Below are positions 46,046 through 55,286 of a stretch of DNA of 64,000 nt, piece after piece; the stretch's first letter is position 1, and each line of letters begins with the position of its first letter. Below the pieces are notes generated by a model. The model had not been told where the DNA came from and did not search any database. It worked only from the letters and a program-made list of their open reading frames with translations. The position numbers and the translations under genes were made by a program. This DNA comes from WLMZ01 sp039920665 (GTDB taxonomy: Bacteria; Actinomycetota; Acidimicrobiia; Acidimicrobiales; Ilumatobacteraceae). The stretch covers positions 1 through 64,000 of the forward strand of contig JBDSDH010000136.1 of the NCBI GenBank assembly GCA_039920665.1, read 5' to 3'.

Positions 46046-46088
46046 TCACTTCCCATTGTCCGGCAGGTTCAGCGTGATCTCGGTCGGT

Positions 46089-46676
46089 TCAGCGAGGTTT
46101 GCGCCACATCAGCCATTGCTGCACGCCGGCTTTGTGGGTGATGACATCGGTGACCTCGAAGCCGAACCGTCCGTAGAACGCCAGGTTCGATTCCTTCGAT
46201 GACTCGAGGTACGCGCCGACCCCCTCGTCGTCGCAGCGTTGCAGCATCGGCGTCAGCAGCGCGCCACCGAATCCGTTTCCCTGATGTTCGGGGGCGGTGC
46301 CGAGGAACTCGAGGTAGTAGTGCGGTTCGCTCGGGTGATGCTTCTCGAGTGTGGTGAGGATCGCGAGGTTGGCGAACAGTCGCCGTCCGAACACCCGGAT
46401 CAGCGCCGGCGCATTCTTGACGATCGCGGCGACGGGTGTCTTCCAGAGGTCGGGCGGAGCCCAGATCGCGGCGGCCTCGCTGCCGGCGGTTCGATAGACG
46501 AGGTGATGACGCATCTGCAGGTTGGTCATGATTTCGAAGAATCGGGTGGCGGGTGCCAGCGGCACCGACCCCCCGAACAGCACCGAGAAAACTGGATCAT
46601 CGTGGAACGCCTTGGCCAAGCTGCGCGCGATCGCAGGAACATCATCGTTGGACACGGGCAACACGTCGACGGACAC
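46089..46676 (-). CDS. GNAT-family N-acetyltransferase
   Basis: A 195-aa acetyltransferase. The acetyl-CoA loop is YLEFLGTAPEHQGNGFGGALLTPML and the C-terminal region is YLESSKESNLAFYGRFGFEVTDVI, both standard GNAT. The substrate is unknown. It sits 10 bp after the membrane-protein gene of the glycan cluster on the same strand and may share its transcript. Confidence 0.88.
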   Translation of the reverse strand: MSVDVLPVSNDDVPAIARSLAKAFHDDPVFSVLFGGSVPLAPATRFFEIMTNLQMRHHLVYRTAGSEAAAIWAPPDLWKTPVAAIVKNAPALIRVFGRRLFANLAILTTLEKHHPSEPHYYLEFLGTAPEHQGNGFGGALLTPMLQRCDDEGVGAYLESSKESNLAFYGRFGFEVTDVITHKAGVQQWLMWRKPR

Positions 46677-46685
46677 GGGCGAACG

Positions 46686-48074
46686 CTATCCCCCGGCCGG
46701 CGCGGCCGGTTCAACCGCTACGTCCGGCGGCAGCCCGAGGGCTTGGCGGACACGGGCGACCTCCGCCACGTCTGCGGGCACTCGTGGCACGATCGCGCCC
46801 TGTTCGACGAGCCACGGGATCGAACGCACCTCGACGTCGGGACTGTTCGGAAATGGTCGACGGAGGGGGTCGGCGGCCGCGCCGAGACCCGAACCTGCGA
46901 TCAGTTCCAGCGTGTCTCGTTCGATGCGAACTGCGTGTGCCCACGACGCCGATTGCTGGCGCAGGATCGATACGTTGGCGCCCACCGAGAGGCCGACCAC
47001 GATCAATCCCGCAAGCCTGACTTCGCGGCTGATCCGGTGCAACTCGTCGATCATCAGTGCAAAGGCCGGGGCGATGATCATTGCGGCCATGTGCAGGTAG
47101 CGCGACGACGAAGCGATCTCGACTCCGAAACCCACTCGCTGAAAGCCGATCGCGGAAAACATCACGGCGACAGTTGCGCACAGCGCCAGCATGGTCGTCT
47201 GCGTGGGTCGCCCATGCCGGCTCTGCATCGACACGGCGAGGGTGGCGAGGATCGCGATGCCGGCAAGTCCGGGCAAGGTTGTCATCGCCGCGAATGTGTC
47301 GCTGACGCCACGGACCACGAATGCCGGCAGCAGTGACTGGTTACCCGGACGGGCATCGGCGGCGCGGTCGCTCGACCATGTGACGAGCCACCACAGGTAG
47401 GCCAAACCCTGGGGAACCACGGCGATCAGCAACGGCTTCCACCGTTGTCGGAGCGCGAGTAACACGCCGACACCGACGAGGAAGATCGGACCGAATCCGG
47501 ACGACATCATCCCGATCACGGCGAGTCCGGCACCCATGTAGTCGCGACGGTCCGCAGGCCCGTCATGACTGACCAGCACGACCTGGGCCAAGAACACCAA
47601 CAGCGACAGCAGGTAACAGATCTGAATCGCGAAGACGAGGTTCTCCCAGCCCGACCCGAACACCAACAGCAGCGTGCAGACCATCGTGGTCGTCCACGGC
47701 GAGACCCGGTTGCGCAGGCAGATCACCCGCACCAGGCACACTGAACCAAGATGGGCAACAAGCGTCGGGATCAGGAACGGCCAATACGAATCGAGCCCGA
47801 ACAGTCGACGAGTGGCGGCGAAGATCAGGAACGGGATCGTCAGCCAATGACCGTCTTGTGGATCGAACAACCAGTGCTGCCACCCCTGGGTCTCGAGTAC
47901 CCGCTCGCGACTGATGACGCTGGCCCAGTCGTCGCGGGTGAACCACTGTTGGCGACCGACTGCGTAATAGGCCAACACTGCACCGACGAGCGCAAGTCGG
48001 AAGACCCATGTCGCAGTGCTCGCCGTTGCCAGGCGCCGGGCGATGTCCCGCACGGTTGCTTCGGCTCTGCTCAT
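46686..48074 (-). CDS. Polytopic membrane protein of the surface-glycan cluster (GT-C-like)
   Basis: A 462-aa protein with 9-11 membrane segments. An early hydrophilic loop, RQQWFTRDDWASVISRERVLE, carries an acidic pair (DD) like the first loop of GT-C glycosyltransferases; WLFDPQDGHWLTIPFLIFAATRR follows. The C-terminal 90 residues are soluble. No family is certain; a polyprenyl-linked-sugar transferase or ligase fits its place beside GT2, DegT and epimerase genes. It begins 4 bp after the GT2 gene. Confidence 0.7.
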   Translation of the reverse strand: MSRAEATVRDIARRLATASTATWVFRLALVGAVLAYYAVGRQQWFTRDDWASVISRERVLETQGWQHWLFDPQDGHWLTIPFLIFAATRRLFGLDSYWPFLIPTLVAHLGSVCLVRVICLRNRVSPWTTTMVCTLLLVFGSGWENLVFAIQICYLLSLLVFLAQVVLVSHDGPADRRDYMGAGLAVIGMMSSGFGPIFLVGVGVLLALRQRWKPLLIAVVPQGLAYLWWLVTWSSDRAADARPGNQSLLPAFVVRGVSDTFAAMTTLPGLAGIAILATLAVSMQSRHGRPTQTTMLALCATVAVMFSAIGFQRVGFGVEIASSSRYLHMAAMIIAPAFALMIDELHRISREVRLAGLIVVGLSVGANVSILRQQSASWAHAVRIERDTLELIAGSGLGAAADPLRRPFPNSPDVEVRSIPWLVEQGAIVPRVPADVAEVARVRQALGLPPDVAVEPAAPAGG

Positions 48075-48078
48075 CTGC

Positions 48079-48795
48079 TCACCCGCGCACCACGATCCGC
48101 CACCACAGCTGCAGCAATTGGCGGGCGCTACGAGCGATCGCTGGCACCCGGAAGAACTGCGACTTGCCCGACGGCCGCGCGTAATGATGCACGGGAGCTT
48201 CGACGAATCGAGCGTGTTGATCGTCGAAACTGCGCATCATCTCGACACAGATCACTCCGCTGGTCGACGTCAGCGCCCGGTCGATGATCAGCTTGCGGCG
48301 GAACAACCGGAAGTCGCAATCGGTGTCGCGACCGGGCAGGCCGAACAGCAACTTGACCACATGGTGGTAGCAGCGACCGATGATCTTGCGATGGATCGGG
48401 TCGCCACGCCCGAGCTTGTAGCCCTGCACGATGTCGACCTCGTCGGTGGCGAGCGACGCCAGGAGCGACGCTTCCTTGGCGTCGTACTGTGCATCGCCAT
48501 CGGTGTAGAAGATCCACTCCATCCGGGCCGCCTCGAAACCGCTGATGAGCGCGCCGCCGTACCCACGATTCTTGTCGTGGTGGATCACCCGGAGCCACGG
48601 GCGAGCCATCGCAAGTTCGTCGAGCACTGCACGCGAACCATCGGACGAGCCGTCGTTGACGACGATCACTTCCAGTTCATCGGCGTGATCCACGAGCGCT
48701 GTATGGACGTCGTCGACGAGTCCGCCGATGGTTGCCGCGTCGTTGTAACAGGGGAACATCGCGGACACCCCGCTCAGTCGGCGAGCGTCTGCCAT
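48079..48795 (-). CDS. Family 2 glycosyltransferase (DPM1-like)
   Basis: A 238-aa GT-A-fold enzyme. SAMFPCYNDAATIGGLVDDV and EVIVVNDGSSDGSRAVLDEL are the nucleotide-sugar site, FYTDGDAQYD gives the DxD-type metal motif, and TDCDFRLFRRKLI follows the catalytic loop. No C-terminal membrane spans are present, so it resembles dolichol/polyprenyl-phosphate mannosyltransferase-like enzymes. The ATG at 48795 shares its A with the DegT stop (TGATG). Confidence 0.9.
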   Translation of the reverse strand: MADARRLSGVSAMFPCYNDAATIGGLVDDVHTALVDHADELEVIVVNDGSSDGSRAVLDELAMARPWLRVIHHDKNRGYGGALISGFEAARMEWIFYTDGDAQYDAKEASLLASLATDEVDIVQGYKLGRGDPIHRKIIGRCYHHVVKLLFGLPGRDTDCDFRLFRRKLIIDRALTSTSGVICVEMMRSFDDQHARFVEAPVHHYARPSGKSQFFRVPAIARSARQLLQLWWRIVVRG

Positions 48796-49901
48796 CAGTG
48801 CAACACGGGACGGGAAGCAATGTCGGCCAAGGCGCAGCCGACGAGATCGATTTCGGCGTCGGTCATCTCGGGAAAGCACGGCACCGTCACACACTCGCGC
48901 GCCCACGCCTGCGACTCGGTGCAGGTGGCGCGAGTGAAGCGTCGATAGGCGGGCTGCTCGGTGATCGCGAGTGGGTAGTGGATCGCGGTTGCGACATCGA
49001 GTTCGGCGCATGCGGCGCGGAACTCATCGCGGTGGCTGCTGCGAGCAACGCACAGGTGAAAGACGTGTTCGGCGCTCTCGCGCTGCCAGCGCAGCGAGGG
49101 TGCTTGCTCTCGGTAGTGGTGCGCGATCTGGCGGCGGCGGGCGTTGCCAACGGTCAAGTCCTCGAGTGCCAATCGCAGCCAGGCTGCCTCGACTTCTGAC
49201 ATCCGAAAGTTCTGGGAGATCTCGTCGTGCACGTACAACTCCGTCATCCCGTGGACACGAAGGCGACGGGCGCGAGCGTCGATCTCGGCGTCGAACGTCA
49301 CCACCGCTCCCCCGTCACCGATCCCACCGAGGTTCTTGGTCGGGTAGAAGCTGTAGGCGGTTGCGGCCGAACGGCGATGGTTGGCGACCGCCCCATGGGC
49401 TTGGGCGGCGTCCTCGATGATCGGCAGGTGAGTGTCGGGCAAGACAGCCGCCTGGCCATAGAGATGCACGACGATGACGGCCCGTGTGCGATCAGTCGTC
49501 GCCGCGGCCACGAGTGCGGGATCGAGGTTGGCGGTATCGGCCAACACGTCGACCGGGACCGGCGTGGCACCGACTGCGCAGACGGCGGCAGCGGTGGGGA
49601 CGGCGGTGAACGCGGGCACGATCACCTCGTCGCCGACGCCGATTCCGAGTGCGGCGAGCGCCAACTGCAGCGCCGAGGCCCCGGAGGCGACCGTTGCGAC
49701 GAACGGTGGATTCGCGTCCGACGGTGGCGCAGCACCGATCGCAGACTCACTCGCCATGAGCCATGCGCCGAAGTCGCGCTCGAAGCACTCGGTCTGCTCA
49801 CCGAGCAGGAACCGACCGCTCGCGCTCACATCGGCTGCGACCGACGCAAACCGCTGAGCCCGCGCCGCGCCGAGCCGACTCAGGTCGACGACAGGTACCA
49901 C
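48795..49901 (-). CDS. DegT/DnrJ/EryC1-family sugar aminotransferase
   Basis: PLP aminotransferase for nucleotide-linked 3- or 4-keto sugars. GTG at 49901 gives 368 aa. Motifs: VVPVVDLSRLGAARAQRF, GASALQLALAALGIGVGDEVIVPAFT, PIIEDAAQAHGA and the PLP-lysine box YSFYPTKNLGGIGDGGAVV. HDEISQNFRMSEVEAAW is typical. The start lies inside the epimerase gene (22-bp overlap), indicating tight coupling. It would add an amino group to a sugar later transferred by the GT2. Confidence 0.92.
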   Translation of the reverse strand: MVPVVDLSRLGAARAQRFASVAADVSASGRFLLGEQTECFERDFGAWLMASESAIGAAPPSDANPPFVATVASGASALQLALAALGIGVGDEVIVPAFTAVPTAAAVCAVGATPVPVDVLADTANLDPALVAAATTDRTRAVIVVHLYGQAAVLPDTHLPIIEDAAQAHGAVANHRRSAATAYSFYPTKNLGGIGDGGAVVTFDAEIDARARRLRVHGMTELYVHDEISQNFRMSEVEAAWLRLALEDLTVGNARRRQIAHHYREQAPSLRWQRESAEHVFHLCVARSSHRDEFRAACAELDVATAIHYPLAITEQPAYRRFTRATCTESQAWARECVTVPCFPEMTDAEIDLVGCALADIASRPVLH

Positions 49902-50890
49902 GGCTGCTCCCGGTAGAACGCGATCGTCGAGGCGATGCCGTCGGCGAGATCGATGGTGGAGGTCCAGCCCAACTCTCGGGCGATCAGCGAACTGTCGGTG
50001 CGGAACGATCCGATCGCGATCCGCTCGTGGTCGTCCGGCCACGGTGTTGTCTCGACCCCTCCGGCACTACCCGAAGCCGACACCATGATCGCTGCGATCT
50101 CGACCAGCGACGCGTCGGACGAATGACCGACGTTGTAGACCTTGCCAACCGCTGCGCCGGCCGTCGCAGCGATGAAGGCTGCGACGACGTCGTCGACGTG
50201 CAGACAATCGCGACGTTGCGAGCCGTCACCGAACAACTGGATCGTTTCACCGAGGAGGGCCTTGCGGACGAAGACCGGTAGGAAACCCAGTTCATCACTC
50301 GTCAGCCGCTGGCGTGGGCCGTACACGTTCGACAGCCGCAGCGACGTCGTCGCCAGTCCGTACACCTGGGCATAGACCGAATGCATCTGCTCACCGGCGA
50401 GCTTGGCGACACCGTTGACATCGATCGGGTTGGCAGCGGTGGTTTCGTCGACCGGCAACGACGAAACCCTTCCGTAGACCTGGCGGGTCGAGGCATGTAC
50501 CAATCGAGCGGTCGGGCACACCCTCCGAAACGTTTCCAGGAACTGGGCATGGTCGATCAGATTGAGCCGCAGATCCAGTTGCGGATCGATCATCGAAGCG
50601 GTGTGGCTGACCTGGCCGGCAAGGTTGAACACGACGTCGGCCCCGTCGAGCACGTCGGCCACCCGGTCGTCGCCGATGCCGATGCCGATCAGAGACGCAT
50701 CCACGTCGATGCTCGCGAGGTTGCGCACGTCGCCACCGTGACTCGGCACCATTGCATCGATGACGGCCACCCGCGCGCCCGCCGCGACGAGGGTATGGGT
50801 CAGGTTGGCGCCGATGAAGCCGCACCCACCGGTCACGACACAGCGTGCGCCGCTGAGCACAGCCGCTAGAGCCCCCGGGTCGCGATCCAT
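49880..50890 (-). CDS. NAD-dependent sugar epimerase/dehydratase (extended SDR) with unusual active site
   Basis: A 336-aa extended SDR. The cofactor loop is CVVTGGCGFIGANL, the Thr/Ser region VHASTRQVYGRVSSLPVDE, and RLSNVYGPRQR the substrate loop. The usual Y-x3-K dyad is replaced: NPIDVNGVAKLAGEQ has Asn159 where Tyr is expected, with Lys163 kept. I recall related SDRs with N-P-[IV]-x-x-N-G-x-x-K-x-x-G-E, so this may be a real subfamily with a different acid/base. It is the first gene of the glycan block. Confidence 0.88.
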   Translation of the reverse strand: MDRDPGALAAVLSGARCVVTGGCGFIGANLTHTLVAAGARVAVIDAMVPSHGGDVRNLASIDVDASLIGIGIGDDRVADVLDGADVVFNLAGQVSHTASMIDPQLDLRLNLIDHAQFLETFRRVCPTARLVHASTRQVYGRVSSLPVDETTAANPIDVNGVAKLAGEQMHSVYAQVYGLATTSLRLSNVYGPRQRLTSDELGFLPVFVRKALLGETIQLFGDGSQRRDCLHVDDVVAAFIAATAGAAVGKVYNVGHSSDASLVEIAAIMVSASGSAGGVETTPWPDDHERIAIGSFRTDSSLIARELGWTSTIDLADGIASTIAFYREQPWYLSST

Positions 50891-50977
50891 CACGGCTGCG
50901 AAGCTAGTGGTTGGAAGAGCAACTGCGACGCAGCCCGATGCCTCCGGTTCGATCGAACCAGCTGCCACACTGGCCGA

Positions 50978-51721
50978 ATGGATGCTGACGAGTACCGACG
51001 AATGGCTGAAGCCGGCGAGCGCCACTGGTGGTATCGCAGCACACGCAGCCTGCTGCGCCAGCTGATCGAGCCGCATCTCGATCGGTCGCCGCACGCTGTG
51101 CACCTCGATGCGGCCGGGGGCACCGGAGCGACCGGCGGATGGCAAACCGAGTTCGCTCCCACCGTGCTGCTCGACTTCGAACAGTTCGCGCTGCAGGCAG
51201 CCGTGGAGGACTACCCGGGTTATCTGCCGATGCGCGGCGATCTCAATTCCCTGCCGTTCGTCGACGAGGCGTTCTCGTCGGTGCTGTGCGTCACCGCACT
51301 GTGCCACCGGATGAATCCCAACCCCGCTGCGATCGTCGCCGACTTCGCCCGGATCGCCAAGCCGGGCGCTGTCGTCGCGCTGATGGAGCCCGGAGGCAAG
51401 CGCCTGTGGCGCAGTCACGACGACGTCACCCACACCGGACGCCGGTTCAGTATCGGCGACCTGAAGTCGATGGCGATAGCCGCTGGTTTGGAGATCATCA
51501 CGGCAACCGGCGCCTACAGCTTCCTCGTCCCGCCCGCCTACGTGATGGGCAAGATCGAGAAGGGCAAGGCCAAGAGCGATGTCGGGCGCAACGAGTCCGG
51601 CCTCGGCGGCCTGCTCGGGGTGATGGCCGCTGCAGAGCGCAAGCTGCTCAGGCGTTGGCAGTTGCCGTTCGGCCTGTCGGCGATCGTGATTGCCCGCAAG
51701 CCTGTCCGATCACGCCTCTGA
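50978..51721 (+). CDS. Class I SAM-dependent methyltransferase
   Basis: A 247-aa methyltransferase. AVHLDAAGGTGATGGW is the SAM-binding motif I, LPMRGDLNSLPFVDEAFSSVLCVTALCHRM motifs II-III, and FARIAKPGAVVALMEPGGKRLW motif IV. The opening YRRMAEAGERHWWYRSTR is common in methyltransferases of glycan or polyketide clusters. It diverges from the epimerase gene. The substrate is unknown. Confidence 0.85.
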   Translation: MDADEYRRMAEAGERHWWYRSTRSLLRQLIEPHLDRSPHAVHLDAAGGTGATGGWQTEFAPTVLLDFEQFALQAAVEDYPGYLPMRGDLNSLPFVDEAFSSVLCVTALCHRMNPNPAAIVADFARIAKPGAVVALMEPGGKRLWRSHDDVTHTGRRFSIGDLKSMAIAAGLEIITATGAYSFLVPPAYVMGKIEKGKAKSDVGRNESGLGGLLGVMAAAERKLLRRWQLPFGLSAIVIARKPVRSRL

Positions 51722-51772
51722 TCCAACGGCTCTGGTCCACGGCTCCCGGGGTCGGCGTTCTACCCTGGCGGA

Positions 51773-52810
51773 ATGACATCGCTGAAGCTCGGCTACAACA
51801 CCGGATATTGGGGCAGCGGGCCCCCGACGGGCGCGCTCGAATCGATCCAGGAAGCCGAGCGGCTCGGCTTCGACAGCATCTGGACCGCCGAGGCCTATGG
51901 CAGCGACTGCCTGACTCCACTGGCGTGGTGGGGCGCGCAGACCGAGACGGTGAAGCTCGGCACCGCGATCACCCAGATAAGCGCCAGAACCCCAGCGGCG
52001 ACGGCGATGGCAGCAATGACGCTCGACCATCTCAGCAATGGCCGGTTCATCCTCGGCCTCGGAGCAAGCGGGCCGCAGGTCGTCGAGGGTTGGTACGGCC
52101 AGCCCTATCCGAAGCCGCTGGCCCGCACCCGCGAGTACGTCGAGATCGTGCGCGACATCATCCGCCGCGAGCAGCCGGTGAACCACAGCGGCGAGTTCTA
52201 CAACATGCCCTCTGTCGGCGGGTCCGGACTCGGCAAGCCGTTGAAGAGCACGATCCATCCCCTGCGCCAGGAAATCCCGATCTTCCTCGGCGCCGAGGGA
52301 CCGAAGAACGTGTCGCTCGCCGCCGAGATCTGCGATGGGTGGCTGCCGCTGTTCTTCAGCCCCAAAGAGGATGCGTTCTATCGAAACCGCCTCGCTGAGG
52401 GCTTCACTGCGTCCGGCGACGCCACCAAGGCCGACCGGTTCGAAGTCGCCTGCACGGTCACGATCGTTCCCGGCGACGATGTCGAGAAGTGCGCCGACAT
52501 GGTCCGGCCGTTTCTCGCTCTGTATGCGGGTGGGATGGGCGCACGCGACGCCAACTTCCACTTCGAGGTGTTCGCCCGGATGGGCTACGAAGACGTTGCC
52601 TTGCGCGTCCAAGAACTGTACCTGCAGGGCAAGAAGGCCGAAGCGGCGGCCGCGATCCCGCTGGCAATGGTGCAAGACGTCGCCCTCGTCGGGCCACCGG
52701 ACAAGATCCGGGCCGAACTCGAGCAGTGGAAGGAAACCTGCATCACCACGCTGCTGGTGAGCGGACCCCGCCAGGTCCTGCCGCTGTATGCAGAGATGGT
52801 GCTCGGCTGA
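51773..52810 (+). CDS. LLM-class F420-dependent oxidoreductase
   Basis: A 345-aa luciferase-like TIM barrel: LGYNTGYWGSGPPTGALESIQEAERLGFDSIWTAEAYGSD at the N-terminus, LGTAITQISARTPAATAMAAMTLDHLSNGRFILGLGASG and REYVEIVRDIIRREQPVNHSGEFY. These match the actinobacterial LLM F420 family rather than FMN luciferases. F420 is widespread in Acidimicrobiia. The substrate cannot be deduced. Confidence 0.9.
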   Translation: MTSLKLGYNTGYWGSGPPTGALESIQEAERLGFDSIWTAEAYGSDCLTPLAWWGAQTETVKLGTAITQISARTPAATAMAAMTLDHLSNGRFILGLGASGPQVVEGWYGQPYPKPLARTREYVEIVRDIIRREQPVNHSGEFYNMPSVGGSGLGKPLKSTIHPLRQEIPIFLGAEGPKNVSLAAEICDGWLPLFFSPKEDAFYRNRLAEGFTASGDATKADRFEVACTVTIVPGDDVEKCADMVRPFLALYAGGMGARDANFHFEVFARMGYEDVALRVQELYLQGKKAEAAAAIPLAMVQDVALVGPPDKIRAELEQWKETCITTLLVSGPRQVLPLYAEMVLG

Positions 52811-52886
52811 TCACGGATCCGGGCATTGATTCCCCGGACATGCACGTGTCTCGGCGGGCGACTGCCCAGCTTGTACGTTGGCACGC

Positions 52887-53879
52887 ATGGAAGAGTTCGT
52901 TCGGCGGATCGTCGATGCTCTGCCGACGGCGACCGGGAAGGTGCTGATACGCGACCGGGCCGGACACGGCTCGCTCGCCGAATCGGTCGCTCAGGCTTGC
53001 GCTGCTCGCGGGCTGGCGCCGATCACCGAATACGTGTCGAACGCCGAGCTTCGCCGTGTGATCGGCGCGTCGTCACCGGGCCAGCTGTCCTGCTGGGATG
53101 TCGAGCGTGCAGGTCTCGCCGCAGAGATCGGCGGGCTGATCGTACTCGGCGGATGGCGACTCGACCTGGCGGGTTTGGCTCCCGAGTCGGTCGCTGCGTG
53201 GGCGGCTGCAACGGGTCGCGTCGAGGCCGTGATCGAACGTCGTCGAGTACCAACCGTTGTCGTGGCGGTTCCGACCGAGGACGTCGCATCACAACTCGGA
53301 ATGTCGATCGAATCGCTCGAATCGCGCGTCATGCCGAGCATCCTTGTGTCGGCCTCAGAGTTGAATCTGGCGACAGACCGCGTGGTGACCCTTCTCGATC
53401 GCGGATCGTCGATCGAGGTGCGTACGGCTGTCGGCACACTGGCGGTCGAGCGGGGACAGCGCCCGCTTCTCGTCGACGACGGTGTCGTCGACTCCTTCGA
53501 TATCGCGGTCGGCGCCACCGTCTCGAATCTGCCGGCAGGTTCGGTGTACTGGACAGTGCTCGAGGATTCGACCAGAGGCCGAGTCGAGTTGGTCAACGGC
53601 GCGGTGCTGGAGTTCGGCCCTGACGGCCGTGTGACGTCGGACGAGTTCGCCGGCGAAAGGGTGTCGCACATCGGCATTGCGACGAATCCGCTGGTCTCTC
53701 GATCGATCGGATGGACCATCGTCGACGAGCACCGACCCGGAGCGGTGTTCTTGGCGCTGGGGGAGAACCGCTACCTGGGCGGCGAGAACGCCTCGGCGAT
53801 CAACGTCGACCTGCTGCCCTCATCACCAACGGTGGTCATCGACGGAACGACGGTGGTCGCCGACGGCGAACTCGTGTGA
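52887..53879 (+). CDS. M29-like (AmpS-fold) protein lacking several metal ligands
   Basis: A 330-aa protein from ATG at 52887 (a TTG at 52880 is rejected). The C-terminal half aligns by eye with M29 aminopeptidases: HIGIATNPLVSRSIGWTIVDEH and AVFLALGENRYLGGENASAINVDLL. In active M29 enzymes the equivalents read E-[LI]-G-I-G-T-N-P, I-H-x-A-L-G and H-W-D. Here the Glu is His, the His is Phe, and H-x-D is N-x-D. Three of the metal ligands are thus replaced, so peptidase activity is doubtful. The N-terminal half resembles the family's first domain only weakly. Confidence 0.7.
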   Translation: MEEFVRRIVDALPTATGKVLIRDRAGHGSLAESVAQACAARGLAPITEYVSNAELRRVIGASSPGQLSCWDVERAGLAAEIGGLIVLGGWRLDLAGLAPESVAAWAAATGRVEAVIERRRVPTVVVAVPTEDVASQLGMSIESLESRVMPSILVSASELNLATDRVVTLLDRGSSIEVRTAVGTLAVERGQRPLLVDDGVVDSFDIAVGATVSNLPAGSVYWTVLEDSTRGRVELVNGAVLEFGPDGRVTSDEFAGERVSHIGIATNPLVSRSIGWTIVDEHRPGAVFLALGENRYLGGENASAINVDLLPSSPTVVIDGTTVVADGELV

Positions 53880-53954
53880 CATGCGTTCCCCTGCCGGGCT
53901 GGATTGCTGGCTGCAACTACAATCTCGACGACCCCTGCCCGACCCGGAACGACC

Positions 53955-55286
53955 ATGAGTCCCAACGCCACCGCGCCCCGATCGACATCGACTGCCAAAC
54001 CCGGTACGGCTCGGGCAGCACTCGGCTATCGGGATTTCCGGATCATCTTCATCGGTCTGTTTGCCAGCAGCGTCGGCACATGGATGCAAAATCTCGCTCT
54101 GCCGGCGTACATCGACGATCGCACCCACCAGGCCACCTGGGTCGCGATCATTGGTTTCGCCCAGCTCGGTCCTCTGCTGCTGCTGTCGATCCCCGGCGGT
54201 GTGATCGGCGACAAGTTCCCTCGCCGCCAATGGCTCGTCACGAGTCAGGGCGCGCAGTTGGTCTTCGCCGTTGTGATCGCAATCCTGATCGCCAACGATT
54301 CGTCGCTGTGGGCGATCTTCGCGGCGCAACTCGGGATCGGTACGTTCAACGCGCTCGGTGCGCCCGCAATGCAATCCTCGATCCCGCTCCTGGTCAGCCG
54401 CGAGGATCTGCCAGGGGCCCTGAGCCTCAACTCGGTGATGATCAACGGCTCGCGCGTCATCGGGCCGATGCTCGCCGCAGCATTGATCGCCTTCGGCATC
54501 ACGATCCCGCAGATCTTCCTGTTCAACGCCGTCACCTATCTCTTCGCGATCGGGGCGATCTTGATGATCACCATCCCCCACGTCAGCAGCGAATCCGTCG
54601 AGCGCGGGATGCAGAAGCTGCTGACCGGTATCCGCATTGCTCGCGAGCGGGAAGTGCTGTCTCGGATGTTGCTGACGATGGCGTTCTTCTCGTTCTTCTG
54701 CCTGCCGTATGTGAGCCTTTTTCCCTCGATCGCCCGGCTCAACTTCGGTATCGACTCCGACGGATCGACGTACAAGTGGATGTACGCGACGTGGGCGCTC
54801 GGCGGAGCGCTCGGCGGACTCGCGTGCGGCGGCGTGTTGCTGCGGTTCGATCGCCGCAAGGTGATCGTGAACGCGTTCCGTGGCTTCGCCGCGGCGATGC
54901 TGGCGTTCGCTTTCGCGTCGGGTCCGGCGCTCGCGATCCCCATCGGTTTCCTGCTCGGCTTCTTCTACTTCATGGCCGTCACGCCGATGTCGACGGTGTT
55001 CCAGATCAACATGCACAACCACGAGCGGGCGCGGGTGATGTCGCTGTGGTTCATGGCGTTCGGCGGCACGGTCCCGATCGGAGCGCTGCTGCTCGGACCC
55101 GTTGTCGACCGGTTCGGCGTGAAGCCGGTGCTGATGCTGGCGGTGGCTGGGGCGATCTTCCTCAGCTGGTGGGCAGACCTGATCCGCCGGCCTGCGGAAT
55201 CACTGTTCGAGGACGACGGCAGCAAGCCGCTGGAGCCCGGCTACCAGGCTGCCTTTGATCAGCACGGCGTCGTCGCCGGCGAGTAG
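53955..55286 (+). CDS. MFS transporter (EntS/DHA3-like)
   Basis: A 443-aa major-facilitator protein of about 12 spans. Motif A is GGVIGDKFPRRQWLVTSQ after the second span, and RVMSLWFMAFGGTVPIGALLLGPVVDRFGVKPVLM is the second-half copy. It belongs to the EntS/DHA3 type of exporters. A TACAAT box stands at 53918-53923. Its 3' end overlaps the convergent murF gene by 87 bp, which is long. Confidence 0.9.
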   Translation: MSPNATAPRSTSTAKPGTARAALGYRDFRIIFIGLFASSVGTWMQNLALPAYIDDRTHQATWVAIIGFAQLGPLLLLSIPGGVIGDKFPRRQWLVTSQGAQLVFAVVIAILIANDSSLWAIFAAQLGIGTFNALGAPAMQSSIPLLVSREDLPGALSLNSVMINGSRVIGPMLAAALIAFGITIPQIFLFNAVTYLFAIGAILMITIPHVSSESVERGMQKLLTGIRIAREREVLSRMLLTMAFFSFFCLPYVSLFPSIARLNFGIDSDGSTYKWMYATWALGGALGGLACGGVLLRFDRRKVIVNAFRGFAAAMLAFAFASGPALAIPIGFLLGFFYFMAVTPMSTVFQINMHNHERARVMSLWFMAFGGTVPIGALLLGPVVDRFGVKPVLMLAVAGAIFLSWWADLIRRPAESLFEDDGSKPLEPGYQAAFDQHGVVAGE

